Positions 7,518-15,359 of a stretch of DNA of 19,711 nt are shown here, piece by piece. The notes below the pieces were generated by a model. The model searched no databases, had not been told where the DNA came from, and saw only the letters and a program-made list of their open reading frames with translations. The translations under genes were made by a program, and so were the position numbers. The stretch's first letter is position 1; every line of letters begins with the position of its first letter. Source of the stretch: Pseudomonadota bacterium (GTDB lineage: Bacteria > Pseudomonadota > Alphaproteobacteria > JAKJEU01); assembly GCA_022705265.1 (NCBI GenBank), contig JAKJEU010000006.1, forward strand, positions 1-19,711, given 5' to 3'.

Positions 7518-8468
7518 ATGAATATGACAAATGGCGAAGAATCAGAAAAGTATAGGCTTGTTACAAGAAGTGATTTTGATGGCTTGGTATGTGCTTTGTT
7601 GTTAAAAGAATTGGACATGATTGACAATATAAAATTCGTCCATCCAAAAGATGTCCAAGACGGTAAAATCGACTTAAATGAAAAGGATATTTTAACAAAT
7701 CTTCCTTATTCAAGTAAGGCTTTGCTTGTTTTTGACCATCATGCTTCCGAAACTTTAAGAGTTGGTAGAGATAAGGAAAATTGGGTGATTGATACTAATG
7801 CTCCTTCGGCCTCACGGGTTGTGTATGAAAGTTTTGGTGGCAAAGAAAGATTTACCAATATTTCCGATGAAATTATGCATGCGGTGGATAAGGCGGATTC
7901 CGCTCAATTCAGTCTTGATGATGTTTTAAATCCAACCGGATGGGAGCTTTTAAGCTTTATCATGGATGCAAGAACAGGTCTTGGAAGGTTTAGAGATTTT
8001 CGCATTTCAAATCAACAATTGATGAGCGAATTAATTGACCATTGCAAAGGCTTTTCAATCGAAGAAATTATGAAAAATCCGGATGTTATGGAAAGAGTTA
8101 ATCTTTATCGTGAACAACAACCTTTGTTTATTAAGCAATTAAGAAAATGTACCAAAATTGACGGAAAAGTGGGTGTTATAGAGCTTAGGAACGAAGAAAC
8201 AATATATGCCGGTAATCGTTTTATGGTTTATGCCTTGTTCCCTGAGATGAGGGTTTCAATGCATGTTATGTGGGGCAAAAATAAACAAAATGTGGTTTTT
8301 GCTTGTGGTAAATCAATTTTTAATCGTGATTTAAATAATCTTAATATCGGCGAGGTTATGCTTAAATACGGTGGCGGCGGGCACAGAAACGCTGGCACTT
8401 GTCAAGTTGATATCGAAGATTCCGATACCAAAAGAGATGAAATTATAAAAATATTTAATCAAAAATAA
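7518..8468 (+). CDS. DHH/DHHA1 family phosphoesterase paralogue 3
   Basis: 316 residues with the full catalytic set: DFDG at 19-22, DHH at 73-75 (VFDHHASET), VDKAD with Asp124 and Asp127, the MDARTGLGRF loop and GGGGH with His289. It has diverged from paralogue 2 mostly outside the motifs, and shares blocks such as FACGKSIFNR and GTCQVD with it. A strong site AGGGGA (7509-7514) precedes it; the ATG at 7524 fits its spacing better than the one at 7518, which would remove two residues. Gap to paralogue 2 is 13 bases. It is followed after 20 bases by the antitoxin candidate, so the whole block may be one transcript. Confidence 0.9.
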   Translation: MNMTNGEESEKYRLVTRSDFDGLVCALLLKELDMIDNIKFVHPKDVQDGKIDLNEKDILTNLPYSSKALLVFDHHASETLRVGRDKENWVIDTNAPSASRVVYESFGGKERFTNISDEIMHAVDKADSAQFSLDDVLNPTGWELLSFIMDARTGLGRFRDFRISNQQLMSELIDHCKGFSIEEIMKNPDVMERVNLYREQQPLFIKQLRKCTKIDGKVGVIELRNEETIYAGNRFMVYALFPEMRVSMHVMWGKNKQNVVFACGKSIFNRDLNNLNIGEVMLKYGGGGHRNAGTCQVDIEDSDTKRDEIIKIFNQK

Positions 8469-8488
8469 ATTTTTAAGAGGCAAAAAAA

Positions 8489-8731
8489 ATGTATCAGATT
8501 ACTTTGAAAAAAGAACTTTTAAGAGAGTTTTGTGCTGAAAATTGTGCTTTTCTTATTTCATATATTAACAAAAATAATGTAAAAGAAGATGATTTGTTGT
8601 ATAATATGTACCAAGATATGGTCGATATAAGAAATGATATAGTTGGAAGCAAATATCAAGACGAAGAGTCTTTAATCGAAGTTATGGGTGTTTGCAAATA
8701 TTTTAAAAAAATCATCGAAAGGCTTGATTAA
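8489..8731 (+). CDS. Epsilon-like antitoxin candidate upstream of zeta toxin
   Basis: An 80-residue protein predicted to be mostly helical, without a DNA-binding motif. It resembles in size and layout the epsilon antitoxin of the streptococcal epsilon/zeta system, which occupies the ATP site of zeta. The central and C-terminal parts (LLYNMYQDMVDIRNDIVG, then EESLIEVMGVCKYFKKII) loosely follow the epsilon helix pattern, but identity is low. The main argument is position: its stop overlaps the zeta start as TAATG, the classic antitoxin-before-toxin coupling. The ribosome binding site AAGAGG (8475-8480) is 8 bases from the ATG. It is 20 bases downstream of the DHH array. Confidence 0.7.
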   Translation: MYQITLKKELLREFCAENCAFLISYINKNNVKEDDLLYNMYQDMVDIRNDIVGSKYQDEESLIEVMGVCKYFKKIIERLD

Positions 8732-9615
8732 TGAGTGGAATTGAAACTTATACAAAAGAAGAATTCGAAGCTTCTTATAATATGGTTTTTAAAGAAATAA
8801 CTAAAAATAAAAAACCTGATGAAAATCCTACGGCCTCTTTTATCGGCGGACAACCTGGAAGTGGTAAGACTATGTTGGCTGATATGATTTTAAAAGAAAA
8901 TCCAAATACCATTTTTATTAATTCGGATGAATATCGCAAATATCACCCAAGATATAAAGAAATAATTGAAAAATATGGCAAAGAATCTTCTATTTATACT
9001 CATAAAATTTCTTCTGAAATAACAGATACTTTGATTGAAAGATTAAGCGATCAAAAATATAACCTTATTATCGAAGGGACTTTGAGAACTTCGGAAATAC
9101 CTTTGAGATTTTCAAAAGAATTAAAAGAAAAAGGTTATAAAAATAATTTAAGTTTGGTTTCGGTTAAGTCTGAAAAATCTTATCTTGGAAATTTGTTGCG
9201 ATATGAAAAAATGCTTGCTTGTGGGTTGCTTGCAAGGTTAACTCCAAAAGAATATCACGACATGATTATCGGCAAAATTGCGGATAATGTCAAAGAGGTT
9301 GATGAAAGCAAAAGATTTTCAAATATAACTATTTATAATCGTGATGAAGAATTGTTGTTTGATAGTTCAAAGGGCGATAAAAATCCTGAAAAAGTTATTG
9401 CAAATGAGTTTTTAAGACCTATGAACAAAAAGGACATAGATGAATTAAACGCTGGATATAATGAGCTTTTTGATTATATGAAAAAAAGAAATGCTAGCGA
9501 TGAAGAAATTTTAAATGCAAAAAAAAACAAAAAGGAAGCTTTGGCAAAGTCTAAAAGAATGACTTTTGTGGATAATAAAATTGCTGCAAAAATGAGAAAA
9601 GAATTTAAAAAATAA
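8731..9615 (+). CDS. Zeta-type toxin (UDP-N-acetylglucosamine kinase family), copy 1
   Basis: 294 residues, close in length to S. pyogenes zeta (287). The Walker A loop is GGQPGSGKT (39-47, Lys46). The catalytic base corresponds to Asp66 (INSDEYRKYHP), and the substrate glutamate to Glu115 in NLIIEGTLRTSE. Arg157 (LLRYE) and Arg169 (LLARLTPKE) match the phosphate-contacting arginines known from zeta (158 and 171). Zeta/PezT toxins phosphorylate UDP-GlcNAc and block cell-wall synthesis; here that is family knowledge, not shown. Every key residue is present, so the gene is probably active and needs the neutraliser encoded just upstream, whose stop it overlaps. The Lys-rich tail after residue 245 is variable in the family. 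Confidence 0.92.
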   Translation: MSGIETYTKEEFEASYNMVFKEITKNKKPDENPTASFIGGQPGSGKTMLADMILKENPNTIFINSDEYRKYHPRYKEIIEKYGKESSIYTHKISSEITDTLIERLSDQKYNLIIEGTLRTSEIPLRFSKELKEKGYKNNLSLVSVKSEKSYLGNLLRYEKMLACGLLARLTPKEYHDMIIGKIADNVKEVDESKRFSNITIYNRDEELLFDSSKGDKNPEKVIANEFLRPMNKKDIDELNAGYNELFDYMKKRNASDEEILNAKKNKKEALAKSKRMTFVDNKIAAKMRKEFKK

Positions 9616-9640
9616 ACTTTTTTTGATTTAATAATTAAAA

Positions 9641-9718
9641 ATATTTTTTGTCACAATCTTGATAAAAATAATGCAAATTTTGTTAATTTGTTGTATATTT
9701 TTTGTCAAGATTGTGATA
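9641..9718. repeat. Long palindrome with embedded direct repeats between the zeta genes
   Basis: TCACAATCTTGA (9651-9662) and TCAAGATTGTGA (9705-9716) are a perfect 12-base inverted repeat. Pairing extends inward by a G-T pair and five A-T pairs, leaving a loop of about 30 bases. The 13-base ATATTTTTTGTCA occurs twice in direct orientation (9641-9653 and 9695-9707), overlapping both arms. It could be an operator pair, a transcript hairpin acting as a terminator for zeta copy 1, or a short non-autonomous element. Confidence 0.75.
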
Positions 9719-9779
9719 TTTTTTATTTATAGTTAAATTTTTAGATGTTAAATCAAAAATCGAAAGACTTAAACAATGA
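9717..9779 (+). pseudogene. Possible remnant of a lost antitoxin 3' end
   Basis: The frame open from 9717 ends in KSKIERLKQ followed by a TGA that overlaps the ATG of zeta copy 2 as ATGA. The intact antitoxin ends in FKKIIERLD with its stop overlapping zeta copy 1. At the DNA level the 20 bases ending in each zeta ATG match at 16 positions. No start codon or upstream antitoxin-like sequence survives. The similarity is short, so this is an inference. Confidence 0.4.
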
Positions 9780-10657
9780 GTGGAATAGAAGTTTATACAA
9801 AAGAAGAATTTCAAAACTCTTTTAATAATGTTTTCAAAGAAATTACCAAAAACAAATCAATTGAAAAAAATCCGATTGCATATTTTATTGGCGGACAACC
9901 TGGAAGTGGTAAGACTATGTTAGCTGATATGCTTATGGAAAAAGACGAAAATATAGTTTACATAAATGGTGATGAATATCGTAAGTATCATCCAAGATAT
10001 AAAGAAATCGTTGAAAAATATGGTAAAGATGCCGCAATCTATACTCAAAAATTTTCTTCTGAAATAATTGAAAATTTAATCGAAAATTTGGGGGATAAAA
10101 AATATAACCTTATAATTGAGGGGACTTTAAGAACTTCTGAGGTTCCTGTAAAATCTGCAAAAGCTTTGCAAAAAAAAGGTTATCAAACGGATTTACATAT
10201 TATTGCGGTTAAGCCTGAAATGTCATATCTTGGGACTTTGTTGCGGTATGAGGGAATGCTTGCTTGTGGTTTGTTCGCAAGAATGACACCGAAAGAACAT
10301 CATGATATGGTGGTTAAAAGTATTTCTTCTAATATAAAAGCGATTGATGAAAGCAAAGTTTTTAGAAATACTTTTGTTTATAATCGTGAAAAAGAAGTTT
10401 TGTTTGACAGCACAAAGGGCGATAAAAATCCTGAGAATGTAATTGAAAAAGAATTTAAAAGAGAAATGATGGAAAAAGATATTGGCGAAATCATAAAAGG
10501 GTATGAAACCATTTCAGAATACATGCAAAAAAGAGGTGCAAGTATGGAAGATTTTGTTGAATTAAATAAACAACGAAAAGAAGCGTTAAGACCTAAGAAT
10601 ATAAAATTGCCAGAATCTTTTAAAATTTCTAAGCGCAAGAGTGAGTTTGCAAAATAA
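9776..10657 (+). CDS. Zeta-type toxin, copy 2 (no adjacent intact antitoxin)
   Basis: 293 residues and an evident duplicate of the preceding zeta. All key positions are the same: GGQPGSGKT with Lys46, Asp66 (INGDEYRKYHP), Glu115 (NLIIEGTLRTSE), Arg157 and Arg169. Some stretches are nearly identical in DNA (for example the Walker A region), while the C-terminal 50 residues differ clearly. Nothing in the active site suggests inactivation. Unlike copy 1 it has no complete antitoxin gene before it; the 160-base gap holds a palindrome and a possible antitoxin remnant. A weak site GAAAGA (9762-9767) is 8 bases from the ATG. It may be neutralised in trans by the 80-residue protein, or may have changed role (inference). 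It converges on the membrane protein gene, with 3 bases between. Confidence 0.9.
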   Translation: MSGIEVYTKEEFQNSFNNVFKEITKNKSIEKNPIAYFIGGQPGSGKTMLADMLMEKDENIVYINGDEYRKYHPRYKEIVEKYGKDAAIYTQKFSSEIIENLIENLGDKKYNLIIEGTLRTSEVPVKSAKALQKKGYQTDLHIIAVKPEMSYLGTLLRYEGMLACGLFARMTPKEHHDMVVKSISSNIKAIDESKVFRNTFVYNREKEVLFDSTKGDKNPENVIEKEFKREMMEKDIGEIIKGYETISEYMQKRGASMEDFVELNKQRKEALRPKNIKLPESFKISKRKSEFAK

Positions 10658-10660
10658 TTA

Positions 10661-12559
10661 TTATAAACCTTCTTCGATATTTTCTGGCGTTGGTTCTATT
10701 TTTATATCGCAATAAGGTTTTTTACAATTAATTCCTTGTTTAACTATGATTCTATTTTCCGAAAGCCCAGGCACAGTAATTGCAAAATAACCGTATTTTT
10801 CTGGATTTTTAAGGAATTGTATCAAATTTTTATCCTTAGGGCTTGTCGCAAAACCCGAAGTTTCGATTACCATGTCGACAGACTTATTGTTTAATATATT
10901 TTTGAAACTTTCTTTACCAACTTCGGCCAAAGAAAAATTATCAGGTAAATAATTAATATATTGTTCTTCGATACTGTAAACTTTTATTTTTTGAGTGAAT
11001 TCAAGCGATTTGATAAAGGAAACGGTTTCTTTGATGGGTAAAGTTGCATAACTTTTTCCAAAAATGCGCGAAGGATTGACCAAGATATCCGTTTGTGGAG
11101 GCATGGTATGAACTCTTGGGATAACACAAAGGAGGCAAAAGCTGAAAATCACCAAACTTTTTTTATCGTTATAAAAGAAAAGTTCCATATTCACCAACAT
11201 TTCTGCAATCATTATGCTTCCGAAAATAAGGAAAAAACAACCAAGTTGCACAATGTAATGAGGATAAGGATAAAATAAAATCCCAGAAATTAAGGGAGAA
11301 ATTAAAGTTGCTCCCCAAAATACAACTCTAAAACCGTGATTTTTGAATATTGTGGTTCTGGTTTTATAATGTTCCATCGCTCCACCCAACAAAAGCACAA
11401 AAGCAATAATAAAAATCATGCCTTCGGTAACAATCGAACGATAAGAATTGGTTGGAATGAATACAGGATAATGAAAGAAAAGGTTAAGCCCAAGCACCTT
11501 AATCATGTTTAAAAGATTTGTAAACAAATGATGAAAAAGAGTCAAAGGAGAAGCAAGAAAAGCCTTAAAAATATTGTCCGTATCACCAAAAGTTGAAAGC
11601 CATACATTTTCTTTGTAATCAAGGTCGTAAATTTTTGATGCGATGGAAATTTCTTGCCATTTTTGCCAATTTATGAAAAAACATTCTTTAAAAGTTCGAA
11701 TAAAACTTTCTTCTTTATCCGTAAAAATCGGAAGCCCATGATTATAAGCAATGAGCAAAATAATAGTTATCACCGATATTACCGCCATTTCTTTTTTGTT
11801 GTTTTTGTAATCTTTTAAAACAAGCACAAGACCGATGATAAAGGCGATGAAAAACGAAATAAGATATGCTTCGTTAACATATGAGGCAAAGAACAAAAAT
11901 ATGCTTATAACGATGAATTTTAACGATTTTGAATTGGTAAATTCGCTTATGATAAAACCGATTAAAAGAAAAGATAAAGTCAAAAGGCTGTCTTTTTCGT
12001 AAAGCGAAGTATTAAAGCACCCAATCATCCAAATAAAGGAAATAAGCATGGAATTTATAATTTTTTTGGTAATCAAAAAACAATAAGTATAAATTGCCAA
12101 AGTGCTGATGGTGGAAAGTGCAAGAATATTAAAATAATAAGTATCGATTATATCGACTGAAAAAAGTGATAAAAATTTCAAAAACAAGGTATATATATAA
12201 CCTGAATTTGCCCCTAAATTCATGATATCGTGCGAGCTTAATTTAAAAGCATTCACAAGGCTTATTGAACCTTGCCCCAAAGTCAAATCCAGCGTGGTTT
12301 CCATGCCACTTAAAAAGAAAAAGTTGCAAAGAAAAATGGTGAAAAATCCGATGAAAAAATTGCTTTTTATTACTTCCAAAATTTTGCTTAATAAAAACGA
12401 TGCTTTTTCTTTTAAAATAGCTTTTATGAGTGATAATTTTTCGGTTATTTTTAAAAAAACTTTGTTATTTTTTATTCCTTTTTTATTTATTCTTTTATTG
12501 GAAATATCGTTTTTTGCTAATTCCTTGGAATTATTTGAGATTTCTTTGGTTTCTTGCAT
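10661..12559 (-). CDS. Large polytopic membrane protein, possibly GT-C-like
   Basis: 632 residues. A basic cytoplasmic N-terminus (1-60, many Lys and Asn) leads into about 11 hydrophobic segments, at roughly 66-85, 145-164, 168-185, 192-208, 213-228, 231-248, 258-275, 378-395, 412-430, 434-456 and 467-482. A large loop lies between about 276 and 377, and a soluble domain from about 485 to the end. The topology (many helices, long extracytoplasmic loops, C-terminal domain, FYPYPHYIVQ in a late helix) recalls GT-C glycosyltransferases that use polyprenyl-phosphate sugars, but I see no decisive motif and do not assign a reaction. No clear ribosome binding site. It stands alone, between the zeta genes and thrC, and is divergent from thrC. 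Confidence 0.8.
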   Translation of the reverse strand: MQETKEISNNSKELAKNDISNKRINKKGIKNNKVFLKITEKLSLIKAILKEKASFLLSKILEVIKSNFFIGFFTIFLCNFFFLSGMETTLDLTLGQGSISLVNAFKLSSHDIMNLGANSGYIYTLFLKFLSLFSVDIIDTYYFNILALSTISTLAIYTYCFLITKKIINSMLISFIWMIGCFNTSLYEKDSLLTLSFLLIGFIISEFTNSKSLKFIVISIFLFFASYVNEAYLISFFIAFIIGLVLVLKDYKNNKKEMAVISVITIILLIAYNHGLPIFTDKEESFIRTFKECFFINWQKWQEISIASKIYDLDYKENVWLSTFGDTDNIFKAFLASPLTLFHHLFTNLLNMIKVLGLNLFFHYPVFIPTNSYRSIVTEGMIFIIAFVLLLGGAMEHYKTRTTIFKNHGFRVVFWGATLISPLISGILFYPYPHYIVQLGCFFLIFGSIMIAEMLVNMELFFYNDKKSLVIFSFCLLCVIPRVHTMPPQTDILVNPSRIFGKSYATLPIKETVSFIKSLEFTQKIKVYSIEEQYINYLPDNFSLAEVGKESFKNILNNKSVDMVIETSGFATSPKDKNLIQFLKNPEKYGYFAITVPGLSENRIIVKQGINCKKPYCDIKIEPTPENIEEGL

Positions 12560-12607
12560 GTTTTTTAACCCATAAAAATAAAATAAGAATTGCTTTATAA
12601 AACAAAG

Positions 12608-12636
12608 TTGTCATATTATTTTTACTATAACATTAT
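12608..12636 (+). promoter_or_regulatory. Candidate promoter of thrC
   Basis: TTGTCA (12608-12613) and CATTAT (12631-12636) are separated by 17 bases, with 5 of 6 and 4 of 6 consensus matches; the start would fall near 12643. The arms AAAGTTGT (12604-12611) and ACAACTTT (12650-12657) form an 8-base inverted repeat around it. Confidence 0.35.
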
Positions 12637-12679
12637 TAAGATTTTAATAACAACTTTTTAAAAATTGAAAGAAGATAGC

Positions 12680-14077
12680 ATGAAATATATATCAACTCGC
12701 GGAAAATCGGAAAAGTTAACCTTTGAAGAAGTGCTTTTAAAAGGTCTTGCACCTGATGGAGGTCTTTATTTACCGGACATAACCGACGAAGAATATAAAA
12801 AATTGGTTGATATAAAAGCGTTGAAAAATTTGAGTTATTCTGACCTTGCATTCAAAGTCATGCAACCTTTTGTTAAGGGTTCGGAAAATATCAGTGACGA
12901 AGATTTGAAAAAGCTTTGTTATGATACATATCAAAATTTCAATCACAAAGCGGTCGCACCTTTGAAATTATTGGATACGAATCTTTTTGGAATGGAACTT
13001 TTTCATGGTCCGACTTTGGCTTTCAAAGATTATGCTTTACAGTTAGTGGGAAGATTGTTTGACCATGTTTTGAAAAAAAGAGGCGAAAATTTAACCATAG
13101 TCGGAGCAACCTCAGGCGATACTGGTTCTGCTGCGATATATTCGGTTATGGGTTCAAAAAATGCCAAAATTTTCATGCTTCACCCTTATGGAAAAGTATC
13201 AGAAGTCCAAAGAAAACAAATGACTTCTGTGGTGGCGGATAATGTGTTTAACTTGGCTGTTGATGGTAATTTTGATGATTGCCAAGCGATTGTAAAAGCT
13301 TTGTTTAACGACCACGCTTTTAATGAAAAAATGAATTTGGGTGCAGTAAATTCCATCAATTTTGCAAGGATTTTGGCACAAGTCGTATATTATTTTTATG
13401 CGGGCTTACTTGTTGGCGGAGATATGGAAGAAGTCAGTTTTTCTGTGCCAACTGGTAATTTTGGTAATGTTTTAGCAGGCTTTATCGCGATGAAAATGGG
13501 GTTAAAGGTTAAAACTTTAATCATTGCATCAAACCCAAATGATATTTTGCCAAGGTTTATAAGCTCTGGAAAAATGGAGAAGAAAGAAGTAAAGGCTTCC
13601 TTAAGCCCTTCTATGGATATTCAAATTTCATCAAATTTCGAAAGATTGTTGTTTCTTGCTTTGGATAAAAACAGCGAAAAATTATGCCAAATGATGGAGG
13701 ATTTTAACAAAAAAGGAAGTTACGAAGTCGATAAAAAAACATATGAAAATATCACAAATGTTTTTAAGGCGGTGGCGTTAAGTGATGAAGGTACTTTGGA
13801 AAGTATCAAAAAAACTTATGAAGAAACAGGTGAAATTCTTGACCCTCATTCTGCGATTGCGGTTTTTGCAGCAAGAGATGAGGCAAAATACACCAAAACC
13901 ATCGCAGTCCTTACCGCTCATGGTGCAAAATTTGAAGGAGCGGTTAAAAAAGCGATTAACAAGTCTCCGATTTTCCCTTCATTTTTGGAAAACATTATGA
14001 AAGGCGAAGAAAAATGCGAAAGAATTTCAAACGATGCCGAAATGGTTAAAAATTATATTTTGAAAGCGACAAAATAA
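12680..14077 (+). CDS. thrC: Threonine synthase
   Basis: 465-residue PLP enzyme converting O-phosphohomoserine to threonine, the last step of threonine synthesis. The family start MKYISTRGKSEKLTFEEVLLKGLAPDGGLYLP is recognisable in its parts. The PLP-binding lysine is Lys116 in HGPTLAFKDYAL. GATSGDTGSAA is the phosphate-binding loop, and SVPTGNFGNVLAG is the later conserved block. Length matches the long bacterial form. The ATG at 12680 was preferred to an upstream TTG at 12665 because conserved homology begins there and AAGAAG lies just before it. Its stop overlaps the next start as TAATG; thrC followed by an M16 protease is a recurring alphaproteobacterial pair. The cell appears able to make threonine. 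Confidence 0.95.
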   Translation: MKYISTRGKSEKLTFEEVLLKGLAPDGGLYLPDITDEEYKKLVDIKALKNLSYSDLAFKVMQPFVKGSENISDEDLKKLCYDTYQNFNHKAVAPLKLLDTNLFGMELFHGPTLAFKDYALQLVGRLFDHVLKKRGENLTIVGATSGDTGSAAIYSVMGSKNAKIFMLHPYGKVSEVQRKQMTSVVADNVFNLAVDGNFDDCQAIVKALFNDHAFNEKMNLGAVNSINFARILAQVVYYFYAGLLVGGDMEEVSFSVPTGNFGNVLAGFIAMKMGLKVKTLIIASNPNDILPRFISSGKMEKKEVKASLSPSMDIQISSNFERLLFLALDKNSEKLCQMMEDFNKKGSYEVDKKTYENITNVFKAVALSDEGTLESIKKTYEETGEILDPHSAIAVFAARDEAKYTKTIAVLTAHGAKFEGAVKKAINKSPIFPSFLENIMKGEEKCERISNDAEMVKNYILKATK

Positions 14078-15336
14078 TGACATTAAAATTACAAAAAATT
14101 GATAACAAAATTAACCTTATAACCGATAATTTACACGATGTTGATACTGTATCTTTGGGCGTTTGGGTAAGAACAGGGGCAAGAAACGAGGTTAAGGAAT
14201 TAAACGGTATTTCTCACTTTTTAGAGCATATGGCGTTTAAAGGTACGACTACTCGTTCAGCCAAGGAAATCGCCGAAGAAATTGAAAATGTCGGTGGTGT
14301 TATTAATGCCTATACTTCACGCGAAGTTACCGCTTATTATGTAAAATTGTTAAAAGAAGATGTTAATTTAGGGCTTGATATATTGTCCGATATTTACCAA
14401 AACTCTATCTTTATCCCAGAAGAAATGGAAAGAGAACGAGGCGTAATTATCCAAGAAATTAACCAAAGTTTGGATAGTCCAGAAGATGTCGTTTATAACA
14501 ATTTCCAAAAACTTTGTTACACCGACCAACCTATGGGCAGGACTATCTTGGGGGATGAAGAAATTATCCGTCAAATCACTCGTGAAGATATGGTTAATTA
14601 TATGAAAACTAACTATACCGCAAGCCGTACTGCGGTTTCGGTATGTGGTAAGTTTGACGAAGCAGAAATTAAGGATTTGGTGTCTTTAAAATTCAAAAAT
14701 CTTTCCACCGAAACTGTTGCTCCTGCTTTAAAAGCAAATTACACAGGCGGATTTAATATCCAAAAATCTGACCACGAACAAGTAAATATTGTACTTGGGT
14801 TTGATGGTGTTGGTTATTTGGATAAAGATTTTTATCCAAGTTCAATTTTGGGTTCGGTGCTTGGTGGCGGAATGTCTTCAAGACTTTTCCAAGAAGTAAG
14901 GGAAAAACACGGACTTTGTTATTCGATTTATTCTTTTTCTCAAAGCTCAACGGACAGCGGAACTTTTATTGTTTCTGCTGGGACTTCAAAGGAAGAGGCA
15001 AATAAGTTAATTGATTTGGTTGCAAAAGAATTAAAAGGTGCAATCGGAACAATCACCGAAGAAGAACTTAACCGTTCAAAAAATCAATTCAAAGCTTCTT
15101 TGTTAATGGCAAGAGAAGACAGTCAATCAAGATGCGAACAAAACGCAAGACAACTTTTGTTGCGTGGTCGTTTGATTGATGTTAGCGAGACTTTGGAAAA
15201 AATCAACGCAGTTAAAATTGACGATTTGCATAGAGTTTTACAAAAAACTTTGTCTTCGAAAATGTCTTTTTCTGCACTTGGTCCTGTTGGTAACCTTTAT
15301 AAACCAGAGGAAATCGAAGGAAAATTTAAACTTTAA
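14077..15336 (+). CDS. M16 family zinc metallopeptidase (processing-peptidase-like)
   Basis: 419 residues, the size of a single mitochondrial-processing-peptidase beta-like subunit. The inverted zinc motif HxxEH is His47-Phe-Leu-Glu50-His51 (ISHFLEHMAFKGT), and the third ligand is Glu127 in ERGVIIQEI, 76 residues on, as in the family. GGGMSSRLFQEVREKHGLCYS in its parts (GGGMSSRLFQ, then REKHGLCYSIYSF) is the C-terminal glycine-rich substrate-holding block. The protein probably degrades or trims peptides; bacterial relatives of this type are ancestral to MPP. No signal peptide is seen. Translation is coupled to thrC by a one-base overlap. Confidence 0.93.
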   Translation: MTLKLQKIDNKINLITDNLHDVDTVSLGVWVRTGARNEVKELNGISHFLEHMAFKGTTTRSAKEIAEEIENVGGVINAYTSREVTAYYVKLLKEDVNLGLDILSDIYQNSIFIPEEMERERGVIIQEINQSLDSPEDVVYNNFQKLCYTDQPMGRTILGDEEIIRQITREDMVNYMKTNYTASRTAVSVCGKFDEAEIKDLVSLKFKNLSTETVAPALKANYTGGFNIQKSDHEQVNIVLGFDGVGYLDKDFYPSSILGSVLGGGMSSRLFQEVREKHGLCYSIYSFSQSSTDSGTFIVSAGTSKEEANKLIDLVAKELKGAIGTITEEELNRSKNQFKASLLMAREDSQSRCEQNARQLLLRGRLIDVSETLEKINAVKIDDLHRVLQKTLSSKMSFSALGPVGNLYKPEEIEGKFKL

Positions 15337-15359
15337 GATTTTTAAGGAGTAAATAATAA

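Noticed and set aside
7181..7627. 148-codon minus-strand frame across the junction of DHH copies 2 and 3
   Set aside because: Entirely antisense to two well-supported genes; composition is that of a mirrored frame with no known motif.
9641..9718. CRISPR-like repeat
   Set aside because: Only two copies of a short AT-rich sequence, with no regular spacers and no cas genes.
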